DNA of 64,000 bases, taken from positions 1 through 64,000 of the forward strand of contig MU859069.1 of NCBI GenBank assembly GCA_033297205.1, written 5' to 3'. How positions within the stretch are numbered: the stretch's first letter is position 1; each line of letters begins with the position of its first letter. Position numbers and translations under genes: made by a program. The DNA comes from Pseudoneurospora amorphoporcata (taxonomy: Eukaryota; Ascomycota; Sordariomycetes; Sordariales; Sordariaceae). The notes under the pieces were generated by a model that made no database searches, was not told where the DNA came from, and was given only the letters and a program-made list of their open reading frames with translations. Of the stretch, positions 24,285-34,900 are shown piece after piece.

Positions 24285-26264
24285 ATGGAAAGCAACAACG
24301 GTACCGGCGCGCCCGGCGCCTTCAGCAACCAGCAGGTTGACAATGCGATCCGCGCCATCCAGCACAAGAGGCCACTGCCCGAGATCGACTTCACCATTCA
24401 CACCATGGAGGATGGCACCCAAGTGAGCACCATGGAGCGTGTTTGCAAAGGTAGGTTTCTCTCCTTCCCCCCCCACTGAGCCTGAAGTTGTCAGATCATG
24501 ACTGTCGCTGCAACCCTGCCATCGCCCCTTTTTCTCTGTACCGTGAGGTCTAACAGGTGCCGTCTTGGCCTCCTTTTCCAGATGTTCAGGCGCCTGCCAT
24601 GTTCAAGCCCAGCGACGAGCAATTCTTCGAGGACGAAACCCACAGCAAGCCCAACATCCAGTTTCTGAAACAACATTTCTACCGCGAGGGCCGTTTGACC
24701 GAGGAGCAGGCACTATGGATCATCAGGGAGGGTACCAAGCTTCTGCGCGCCGAGCCCAACTTGCTGGAGATGGACGCTCCTATTACTGTTTGCGGTGACG
24801 TTCACGGCCAATACTACGATTTAATGAAGCTCTTCGAGGTCGGTGGTGACCCGGCCGAGACCAGATACCTCTTCCTGGGTGACTACGTTGATCGTGGTTA
24901 TTTCAGTATCGAGTGTGTCTTGTATCTCTGGGCGCTCAAGATCCACTACCCCAAGACACTCTGGCTGCTGCGCGGAAACCACGAGTGTCGCCATTTGACC
25001 GATTACTTCACCTTCAAGCTCGAGTGCAAGCACAAGTACTCGGAGGCCATCTACGAGGCATGCATGGAGTCGTTCTGTTGTCTGCCGCTGGCGGCAGTCA
25101 TGAACAAGCAGTTCCTCTGCATTCACGGTGGTTTGAGCCCTGAGCTCCATACTCTCGACGACATCAGAAACGTTAGTCCAACAGCCACTTGACTGCCATA
25201 TGTGGTATGAGCATACTAACTCGGTGACTTGTGCAGATTGATCGTTTCCGCGAGCCCCCTACACAAGGTCTCATGTGCGACATCCTCTGGGCCGATCCCC
25301 TGGAGGACTTCGGTCAGGAGAAGACGACAGACTTTTTCGTACACAACCACGTACGAGGTTGCTCGTATTTCTTCTCCTATTCAGCTGCTTGCCACTTCTT
25401 GGAGAAGAACAACCTTCTCTCCATCATCCGCGCGCATGAAGCCCAGGACGCGGGCTACCGCATGTACCGCAAGACCAGGACAACCGGATTCCCCAGTGTC
25501 ATGACCATTTTCTCCGCACCCAACTATCTCGACGTCTACAACAACAAGGCCGCTGTGTTGAAGTACGAGAACAACGTTATGAACATCCGTCAGTTCAACT
25601 GCACGCCTCATCCCTACTGGCTCCCGAACTTCATGGACGTTTTCACCTGGTCGCTTCCCTTCGTCGGCGAGAAGATTACCGATATGCTCATCGCCATTCT
25701 CAGCACCTGCTCGGAGGAGGAACTCAGGGAGGACTCTGCGACTTCGCCCAGCCCAGCCTCCCCGGCTTCGTATGCGGCTAATCAAGACCCCGATTCTATC
25801 GAGTACAAGAGACGTGCGATTAAGAACAAGATTCTCGCCATTGGTCGTCTGTCTCGTGTCTTCCAGGTTCTCAGAGAGGAGTCTGAGCGTGTCACAGAAC
25901 TCAAGACCGTTTCTGGTGGCCGTCTCCCCGCCGGTACTCTCATGCTGGGTGCCGAGGGTATCAAGGACGCCATCAGCAGTTTCGAGGATGCCAGAAAGGT
26001 TGATTTGCAGAACGAGAGGCTCCCGCCAAGCCACGACGAAGTTGTCAAGATGCAGGGCGAGGAGCGCGCGCAGGCTTTGGAGCGTGCGACAAGAGAGGCT
26101 GAGAACGATACGAAGTTGCAGACCCTCTCGAGGAGGCTTAGCACGTAAGTTCACATCTGCCCCCACCCCGATGATTGTTCTTGCGTCTGGCCTGTCGTAT
26201 CCCCGAAGGTTTTCAGATGCTGACTTGGTCGGTGTTACCATAAAGTGACCGCAAGCGATCGTAA
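24285..26264 (+). CDS. cna-1: calcineurin catalytic subunit (PP2B, calcineurin A)
   Basis: Ca2+/calmodulin-dependent serine/threonine phosphatase that works with regulatory subunit CNB in calcium signalling, stress response and hyphal growth. Four exons (24285-24450, 24582-25171, 25237-26144, 26246-26264) give 560 residues. Metallophosphatase motifs are intact: GDVHGQYYDL, GDYVDRGYFS, RGNHECRHLTDYF, HGGLSPE and FSAPNYLDVYNN. After them come the calcineurin B-binding helix (YWLPNFMDVFTWSLPFVGEKI), the calmodulin-binding segment (RRAIKNKILAIGRLSRVFQVLRE) and the autoinhibitory peptide ENERLPPSHDEV-like motif (residues DLQNERLPPSHDE). The last exon of only 19 nt codes the end TDRKRS; if its intron is retained, translation stops three nt after the donor with RRLST. 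The spliced version is preferred from family tails. Confidence 0.96.
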
Positions 26265-26973
26265 TAACCACGCCAATTGATGGGAAAGGATGCTAATATT
26301 TTCCGGTTTTATGGGGACATAGTTCTTAATTGGCGTTAGGATACAAAACTACGTCAGGGCATCAAGTGAGGGTCTCATAGGAGTTTCTGTGGGAGTAACC
26401 GGAAGGAAACAGTGAGGGACACGGCGCGGCGGCTGAGTGAAGACGTGCTATTGAACAGTGTCACATTCAGGGTTTGACATTGACTGTAGCCATCTACTTC
26501 TCCAAATGCTGGCGGTTAATGGAAATACGAATGGGGTATCAATATGGATACTCTCTCCTCTGTGCTTAAGGGGTTCTTGCTATGGCGTTCAGCGAGCCTA
26601 CATTAGGTACCTCGTCGACTGACTAGATAATTATTTACGTACGTATTGGTAAATGGTAAATAGAGTCTCAAGATGGGTGCTTTCTTGTAAGCTTCTGGTA
26701 GCCTCCTTAGAAGACAGCTCTTGTTGCATTCCTGATCCGGTTGTAGCCCGGAACAAGTTTATGTGGTTCTAAGTTGCATCGAACTCGAACCAATACATGT
26801 TGAGAATCCTGAAACAAAACACACTAGCACGAGTTTCCATTTACATGCTTCTTCCCCGCTTCATACTTTATGTGGGGGATCCCAGGAGGGGGAACCGGTG
26901 ATGTTCTGTTTGTTACCAGTCTTGCTGCTCTTTCTCACATCGTTTTCCGTCATTGAGCTGAATTTGGCCCATC
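26265..26973. other. intergenic: cna-1 / cyclase gene
   Basis: About 0.7 kb, moderately AT-rich; no gene seen. A CT/A-rich leader precedes 26974. Confidence 0.5.
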
Positions 26974-28631
26974 ATGTCCGGAAGTCCAGGAGCGACCAAG
27001 CTTAACGAGAACGGCATTCCCGACTTCGAGTCTCTCCCACTTCGAGAGGGTGATCCCAAGTATTCCGCCTGGGGTTTATACGGAGACAAAGACGAGCTAG
27101 GAACTTTGAACAGGCTCACCGACGACCGAGTTGCTGAAGCAGCAAAGAATGAAATTAAGACTGGTGTGAGGTAGGTGACGAACGATACGACACATCAATC
27201 CCCCCCCAAACCACAAAAAAAGGAATCTTCAGACCTTCTTCCATTTCTTGTACTATGGCCTCAGTCCCTATCCAAGTCAACCACCAAATTGACGAACGAA
27301 CCCATTAGAATTTCCCTAAACTGGCCTCTCAACGCCCAAAAAGACTCGGACTCTGGATTCTTCAACCGCAAGCTCTTCCACCAGGACCTCTTCGCCAAGC
27401 CGCCGCGGTGCGTGAACGATGATGTCTGGACGTTCAACACGCAGGTGTCGAGCCAGTGGGATGGGCTGAGACACTGCTTACCAGAAGGAGAGGCTGTTCT
27501 ATAATGGGGTGACGATGGAGGATATTCATGAAGATGGGGGGAGTGGAGTTAATGGGATACAAGGTATGATGAGTCTTTCCTTTCTTTTTTGGTATCCTGT
27601 TTCTACACACCATACATACACAGGTGTGCTGTTGAGTTCCAAAATGATGAGGAGGAGGAGGAGGAAGAGAAACATGTCTGAGCTCATGTAATGTTGACAT
27701 TGAAACAACAACAAAAAAACAGCATGGGCACAAAAAGGCATCGTAGGCCGCGGCGTCCTCGTCGACCACCACTCCTGGCGTCTCGAGCAGATCAACAAAA
27801 AACAGCAGCCGAACCAAGAGCTAGATCCTCGATTAGTCAACTTTGACCACTTCGCCACTACTCCCATTCCCCTCGGGGACATACGAGCTTGTTTGGAAAG
27901 CCAAGGGACCGAGATCAAGTTCGGGGATATCCTCTTTATCCGCTCCGGTTCGTTGTTCGCCCCTAACCCCCCCTTTCCCATCCTATCATCGCCCCCCTAT
28001 CCAGGCTCCCCTCTCGCCTTCGCTCCTACCTCCCTCTCCCTCTATCTACACTACCTAGGTACTCTACTTACCACCAGTCCACCCACCTCCTCCATCTAGG
28101 TTGGATCCCCAAACACCAAACTCTCTCCCTCTCCTCCCCTGCCACCCTCGCTTCCCACGCATCCCACAACCCACCCTCCTTCTGCGGCCTAGAGCCATCC
28201 CCCCAGCTCTTCAAGTTCCTCTGGTCCCACTTCTCCGCCGTAGCAGGCGACCAGCCCTCTCTCGAATGTTGGCCTCCCCTCGCTACCCGTGACCCGGTGA
28301 ACTCCGGTGATCAGTCAAGTTTGCATGAGGTGATGCTGGCGGGGTGGAGAATGCCGATTGGCGAGCTGTTTGATTTGGAGGCGTTGGCGAGGGAGTGTAG
28401 GAATAGGAAGAGGTGGAGTTTTTTTGTGACTAGTGAGGTTGTGAATGTGAAGGGTGGGGTTGCTAGGTGAGTTTTGTTTTGTTACTTTTTCTTTCTTTCA
28501 TTATCTTCGTGTTTGTTGGGAGGGTGCTAGGAAGAAAGGAAGGAGAATGGGAGGGAAAGGGGAAGAGGAGTTGTGTTAATTTGCTAATAAATTGGTGTTT
28601 TAGTCCTCCGAATGCTTTGGCGATCTTTTGA
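26974..28631 (+). pseudogene. cyclase/kynurenine-formamidase-like hydrolase with frameshift
   Basis: Member of the metal-dependent cyclase family (Pfam PF04199), common in ascomycetes with unknown substrate. Exons by splice signals: 26974-27170, 27309-27563, 27723-27947, 28100-28466, 28604-28631. Family features are readable from end to end: GTLNRLTDD, SSQWDGLRH, YQKERLFYNGVT, GIVGRGVLVDHHSW, FGDILFIRSG, AGWRMPIGELFDLEALA and the terminal SPPNALAIF. Near 27475 the frame breaks inside the second exon: after DGLRH the reading passes into CLPEGEAVL and a stop at 27502-27504, while YQKERLFYNGV continues in the next frame. Relatives have about two residues between H and YQK, so a loss of 2 nt is the simplest reading. 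The rest is undamaged, so this is a very young pseudogene, a polymorphism or an assembly error. No intron can repair it without deleting the conserved motif. Confidence 0.8.
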
Positions 28632-29380
28632 GGAATGGATATCGATATCGATAGCCTCTGGTGGATAATAGAACGAGTTTGATCTGTGGTAGTGTTTACA
28701 TGTACTGTGTAATAGCCAATATTGTTCTACGTAGAGAAGGGCTGGTCTTGGGTATCCTGTTACGATGATTAGATATTGTTATGAATGAGAACTCTGGTGA
28801 CCACTCTGCTGTGCTATACTGTTTGGATGTTAAGCAAATCAGGCTGAAAAAAATGACTTAGCTGCGCTCCTTCACATCTAAACAGCGTAGAACGGCCTTA
28901 CGTGCGCGGGAGCCTATGTCATATGATGAAACAGACTTATCATGCTTGAAAAGGGCGCCTAGACGGATGTTTCAACTTCACGGGGGCCAAGGAGATGCTC
29001 ATAGATAGGATCAACCGACCGCCGGGCATAGGCCTTCATTTATTCGTTACTTGCCCCTGAATCAGCAGTTTGCGACGCAGCCGCGGCCCAGGTTACCCTC
29101 TCGGGACCACCCGAGTTCGCCAGTCTGCAGCATGGCACGGTTGTGAACGAATTCCCGGACCCAATGTTGCGATGCAAATGAACTGCCATTTCCCTAAATG
29201 CTGCAGACGAGGCGCTGAGATTTTCAACCACCTCTGACCCATCCAGGACTCCGGGACCGAATCTCGTCGTTGTTCGTCTGTCCGACTGTTCGATCCATGA
29301 CCATCGGGTTCGTTTCCGGTTTCCCTCGTACCGTAATGCCAAATCGCCAGTCCTTGAAGATATCATGCCGCATTCAGAAT
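28632..29380. other. convergent intergenic region cyclase gene / rpl28
   Basis: About 0.75 kb between convergent genes; no supported gene. Holds both 3' ends. Confidence 0.5.
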
Positions 29381-30329
29381 TTAAGCAACGAGCTCAATGA
29401 CACCACCGGCCTCCTTGACCTTGCGCTCAGCCTCGGCGGAGACGTAGCGGGCACGGACAACGATGGGGACGGCGGGGAGACGGCCTAGAAAGTAATTGTT
29501 AGACGAGCCTTCTTGGGGGGTTTCTCTGCGATTCCTTGTTTCTTACCCTTGCCGAGGAGCTTGGCATAGCCGTGGGAGAGAAGGTCGATGACGGGAGCAG
29601 TCTCGGTGGTAGCACCGGAGACGTACTTCTCGCGAGCCTCGGCGGGGACGAGAGTCCAGAGCTTCTCGATGTTGAGGGTAGGGGCCCACTGGTGGTTGCG
29701 GAGGAGGTGGAAGTGCCTCATACCGACCTTACCGAAGTAACCAGGATGGTCTATTCCGTCATCGTCAGCGTTTGTTTTCATCGTATCGTGGGGACAGTCT
29801 GGTCGGATGTCGGAGAAGTGATGTAGAACCATGCGCCTGTCTCCAACATGCGCCGACCGTTTGTTTTCGGGGTTGCGTACACTTATCGAGGTTGGTACGG
29901 TGGTGGTGCTTTTCGTCGGGTTAGTATCGCGTATTCGAGATCGAGTCGTTGGAGTTTCTATCGGCATACCTGACCACCGGCCATACCACGACCACTGTTC
30001 CCGTTGTTAGCATCATTATTTCCCCCATTCAAATATGCAAAAGCGGCGGTACGTACCCTGGGTGCTTTCTGTGCTTGCCGACACGGCTGGAATATTGCTG
30101 TCAATACATGTTCGTCGTTATCGGTCGATCGGTTGGTTTGCGACATACCCCTTACCGGCGGAAACCTATGAAATCACCAAAGTCAGTCATCTGTTAAATC
30201 GGCGACGACAAAGTTCGAGGGGCGCTTACATGTCCGCGGTGCTTTCTTGTCTTGGAAAACCGAGTAGGCTACATAATGACTGAATCAGCGTTTCGTCCTG
30301 CGATAGTCGTACAGCAATTGCCATACCAT
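29381..30329 (-). CDS. rpl-28: 60S ribosomal protein L28 (uL15, L27a; yeast CYH2 homologue)
   Basis: Large-subunit cytosolic ribosomal protein near the tRNA exit site. Eight exons: 30329-30327, 30268-30230, 30165-30149, 30086-30057, 29994-29970, 29908-29881, 29750-29547, 29484-29381, totalling 149 residues, exactly the family length. The product starts MPTRFSKTRKHRGHVSAGKG, includes GGRGMAGGQHHHRTN and HPGYFGKVGMRHFH and ends EAGGVIELVA. Exon 1 is the ATG alone, followed directly by GTATGG; exons 2-6 are only 39, 17, 30, 25 and 28 nt. Gln38 is present, the residue whose change in yeast CYH2 gives cycloheximide resistance, and an intron falls right after it. N. crassa's CYH2 homologue was described as crp-1, which I believe is this gene. 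Intron density suggests splicing-dependent expression. Confidence 0.95.
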
Positions 30330-30995
30330 GTTGTCTGCTGGTGGTGCCGATGAAGCTCGTTCTGTCGACGTCGGTTGATGCTTCCAAAGAGACTCGCTTC
30401 ACGGGTCTCGTACAAGTCAAATTTAGGGCTGTGTATTTTTTTTGGTGGGCATGAGTGGTGGTCCAAGCTCCGGGCTTGAGCCGCACCATGCACGCAAGCC
30501 ACACCGTTCTTCTGCAATTGCAGTGCGCCAAGGCAAGCCTGGCAGTTCCACCAGCCACATATTTCCGCTCAACCTGACAGGGTTTGGGTCAAATGGCCAA
30601 GCCTTGTTGCTCACCTCGTCTGCTCGAGCCCCTCTTGCGCTCAACTTCATCCTATCATCCCGTTCGAACTTTGCTCGAAACTGTCGATCTGCCAGGAGTA
30701 GCTTTTTGTGCATGTCACAGAACTTTTAAAAGCTGCAAGATCGGGCTCACTGCCCTCCGTTTTTCTGTGTGATACATATTTTCTAGGATCAAATTGGCCA
30801 AGAGGCCGAGCCGCAGTCTCTTGTCTTCCCAGCACCTGTGTTCAGACGGACCAGCCCTCATTCATCCAGCCGAGCACATCCGCCGAGTTGCGAACATTCT
30901 CATTCCTGACAACCACACATCCAGTTCCTATTCCCAGTTTCACCAGCACTGTTCACCGCGATATCTTGAGTCCGCATTCGTTACTGCGAGATTCA
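30330..30995. other. intergenic: rpl28 promoter and PSMG3-like 3' region
   Basis: About 0.67 kb. Contains the rpl28 leader and promoter; no separate gene seen. Confidence 0.5.
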
Positions 30996-31502
30996 CTAGA
31001 GCACTTGTTGTACCAACTCGACCACATCATAGAAGGAATCGCTAGTAGTGGTGTCGACCTTCTCCAAACCAAGACCAAGCAACAGAGATCGCTGCTCATT
31101 GGGATTGCGCAACGTCAAGAGACTGGCAATCTGACTGGCATAAAGCTGGCCCATGGTCTCCCTGTCCTCATTCCCACCTCCAAGAAGCGTCGTTGCTGTC
31201 AAATGTTCTGATGGTAACAGGCTACCGGCGCCGGGAAGAGCCATGTCAATCGAAGCTGACGAAGGTGCGGCTAGTGGTACTTGGACCTAGAACGCAACAT
31301 GTCAGTAGATATTGTGAGTGAGAGGACGCTTGGACGCTCTTCAACCTACCCACTGAGCAAGCCGCCCGCCTTGAGAGATCGTGACCATGATCTTGTCTGA
31401 GAAGTTCATGGATGATATCTCGGTTTCTACTCCGTTGACAAGCCCACTCGCCTGTTTGGAGGGTGCCGGGAATGGCTCTTCCCTAACTGCGTTCTCAGAC
31501 AT
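30996..31502 (-). CDS. proteasome assembly chaperone 3 (PSMG3/PAC3-like)
   Basis: Small protein likely to help assemble the alpha ring of the 20S proteasome with a PAC4-type partner. Two exons (31502-31350, 31286-30996) encode 147 residues. The middle has the family-like KIMVTISQGGRLAQW, with the intron directly after the Trp, then VQVPL, and the C-terminal part has the ETMGQLYASQIASLL helix followed by NEQRSLLLGLGLE, both typical of PSMG3-like fungal proteins. A Gly/Ser/Ala-rich loop lies between. The start lies in front of a short acidic N-terminus. The gene is divergent from the Dhr1 helicase over 440 nt. The family call is by pattern and is less certain than for the neighbours. Confidence 0.8.
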
Positions 31503-31942
31503 GGTGACCTCTGAATGTGTTGGAGTTTCGCCAAGTTGAAGGAATCGTAAAGCTGCATATGTCTCAAGGACAGGGAAGATTTGTATGTGAGTAACTCGGC
31601 CGGTGTGTTTACCATAGTGCAGAGTCTAGACTTGGGATCCATCCATGATGTTTCGTTGTTGATGATGGAGCCTGGGCTGCAGAGCTGAGGTTCAAGATGG
31701 ACCCGCGAGAGATAGAACACTGTACGTGCACTGTAACCGGGTTCTGGACCCGCACAGGCTCCAAAAACGTGGGGTATCACTTTTTAGCACCAGAATTCTG
31801 CCGGGCGGACAAGTTTTAATCTTCAAATCTTCAGGGTACCTACCTCTAGTGTCCATCGCCATCATCGCTGCATTCTGCCGTCGCGACACCGGCCCCCCAT
31901 TTCTCCCAACACTGCTCCCCCACGAGCACACCCAACGACAAT
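31503..31942. promoter_or_regulatory. shared divergent promoter, PSMG3-like / Dhr1
   Basis: A 440-nt gap between two divergent start codons, too short for independent large promoters, so regulation may be shared. No other gene fits here. Confidence 0.5.
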
Positions 31943-34900
31943 ATGGCTGTCATAGACGGGAAATACGTGCCGCGTCAGCGCAAGCGCAAGAACCTTGATC
32001 GCCAAAAGTCGAGGCAAAAGGGAACACAAGACCCCGAAGACACCAACGTCCTCGAGATCGCTCAAGGAGAGGACACAACCACAGACGCCGAGAAAAAGAA
32101 GGCCCAGCTACGGGAGGAACTGAGGCCCGAGGGAGTCAAAGTCAGCAGCAAGAAGGCGAAGAGACTCGAAAAGTACATCGACACGAAGCTCAAGAAGGAC
32201 GAAAACCGCGAACTCCTGGCCAAGCTTGCCGCCAACAAAATCGATACCACCCTATTCTCGAGCACAAAGTCACTAGGCCAGACAAAGTTGACCAAGAAGG
32301 AGGAGCTCAGCCGGCTGGTCAGGGAAGCAAAGGCTGGACTTGTAACAGAGAAGGAGGTGGCCCACAAACTTTACCAAAAGCGAGAGGTGAAGGACGGTGC
32401 ACCAGGACCGAAGTCCAAGCCTGTGGTCGATGAGGAGTCAGAGGAAGATGAGCAGGAATCAGCATCCGAGAAGCCCAAGAGCGCGCCAGCGGAGGCAAGC
32501 GAACCTACACCAACACAATCCACGACAACGACAACAAGTGTGCCAGTACCAGTCGGTGCTGGTCTCAAGCGCCCTCTAGAGGTCGACGAATCAGGACGCC
32601 CAATACTTGCCAAGAGACAGAAGAGAGGAGGTGTTAAGACGAAGCATAACCTTACATCATCACAAGCTCCAGCAGTCATTCCTGTACCGGAAGTGGTAGA
32701 ATGGGACGGTTTCAGCGAAGACGATGAAGAGGGTTCGGACGATGAAGAATCTGAGGGTAGTGGCTCGGGCAGCGAGGAAGAAGGCAGTGAAGAGGAGGAG
32801 GATGGCGAGGAATCTGGAGAGGAGGAAGGATCTGAAGAGGAGGAAGAGGGCTCCGGGGAGGATTCAGAAGATGATGATTCTGCGGAAGAATCCGACGAGG
32901 ACATGGAGGACGCAGAGGAGGACAAGAAAGCAAAGTCTTCCGCGTTCAAGGCTTGGGCGCATCAGGCAAGGAACGAAGCTTTGGGTTACAAGCCTGCCGA
33001 ATCAAGCATTCTCGAGATACCGAAACCTGCCAACTTTACGCCCCGGCCGATCGAACAAGAACCTCTGCCTATCGAGCTGCAACCTACAAAGAACGATTCC
33101 CGCAAGGCTTTCGCCGTGGTCGTTACTAGGACACCCGAGATCCAGGAAACCCGATTCAGGTTGCCAGTCGTTGCAGAGGAACAGAAGATCATGGAGGCCA
33201 TTCACGACAACGACATTGTCATTATTTGCGGTGCTACCGGTTCCGGTAAGACCACACAGGTTCCCCAGTTCCTCTTCGAGTCTGGTTACGGTGTTTCCGA
33301 TGGACCTACTCCTGGCATGATTGGTGTTACCCAGCCGAGACGTGTCGCTGCTGTCAGTATGTCGAAGCGTGTTGGCGAAGAGATGGGCGATTACTCGCAT
33401 GTGGTTTCCTACCAAATCCGATTCGAAGGCACCGTTGACTCCAAGACGGCCATCAAATTCATGACAGATGGTGTCTTGCTTCGCGAGGCGGCTATCGATA
33501 TTGCTCTTCGCAAGTACTCTGCCATCATCATCGATGAAGCTCACGAGAGAAGCGTCAACACCGATATTCTCATTGCGATGCTCAGCAGAGTGGTCAAGCT
33601 CAGGAGGGAGCTGGCGGAGGAAGACCCCACGATCAAGCCTCTCAAGCTGATCATCATGTCCGCCACCCTCAGAGTCGAGGAGTTCACCCAGAACTCCAAC
33701 CTGTTCCACACCACTCCCCGCATCATCGAGGTAGAAGGTCGTGAGCATAGTGTCACCATGCACTTTGCCAAGAAGACAAACCACGACTACGTTGACGAGG
33801 CATTCCGTAAGATTTGCAGGGGCCACAGGAAACTGCCCCCTGGTGGCATGCTTGTGTTCATGACTGGTCAGGGTGAGATTGCCCAGCTCAGCAAGCGGTT
33901 GAAGGCGCGTTTTGGTGGCGGTATGAACACCGCCAGCACCACCAAGGTGCGGATTTCCGCAAACGAGGCACCCATGGAAGTCGAAGACATCGACTTTGGC
34001 GACGTCGATGATGACCGCAACAACAACGACAGAGACAACGACGATATTTCTATTGCGTCGGATGAGGAGGAAGACAAGGAATTCGAGATTGAGGACCAAG
34101 AATCTGGCACAGGGCCGTTGAAGATGCATATCCTACCTCTCTTCTCTTTGCTCCCTACGAAAGAGCAGATGAAGGTGTTCGAGCCGCCCCCAGAGGGCCA
34201 CCGTCTGGTTATCCTGGCTACCAACGTCGCCGAAACGTCTTTGACCATTCCCGGTATCAAGTACGTGTTTGACACCGGAAGGTCGAAGGAGAGAAAGTAC
34301 GATTCCGTCAGTGGCGTCCAGAGTTTCGAGATTGGCTGGATTAGCAAGGCCAGCGCAAAGCAGCGTGCTGGTCGTGCCGGTCGTACTGGTCCAGGTCACT
34401 GCTGGAGACTCTACTCCTCGGCCGTCTACGAAAGAGACTTTCCCGAGTTCTCTGAGCCCGAGTTGCTCCGCATGCCCATTGAGGGCGTCGTGCTGCAACT
34501 CAAGTCCATGAACCTCCAGCATGTCGTCAACTTCCCCTTCCCCACGCCTCCACCGCGCGAGAGCTTGATCAAGGCCGAGAAGCTCCTGACCTACCTCAAC
34601 GCCATCTCCCAAACTGGCCAGGTCACCCCCATCGGATCTACCATGTCCATCTTCCCGCTCTCTCCCCGCTTCGCCCGCATCCTCCTCATCGGACATCTCC
34701 ACGACTGCCTGCCGTACACCGTCGCGCTCGTAGCCGGTCTCTCGGCCGGCGAGATCTACATCCCCGAAAACCAAGCCATCCCCGCCGCCGCCGTCCAGGA
34801 ATCCAAGAAGAACGACGACGGCTCCGACGACGAAGACAACCGCGGTGCTGTCACCTTCCGCACCACCGAAGACGTCCTCGCCGATGACCGTCGCGCCAAG

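Noticed and set aside
29485..29967. 160-codon frame on the minus strand over rpl28
   Set aside because: It runs through true introns; its conserved part is exon 7 of rpl28, and the rest is intron sequence read through.
32371..32949. 192-codon Ser/Pro-rich frame opposite Dhr1
   Set aside because: It is the complement of the acidic Glu/Asp/Ser tract; repetitive codons generate it.
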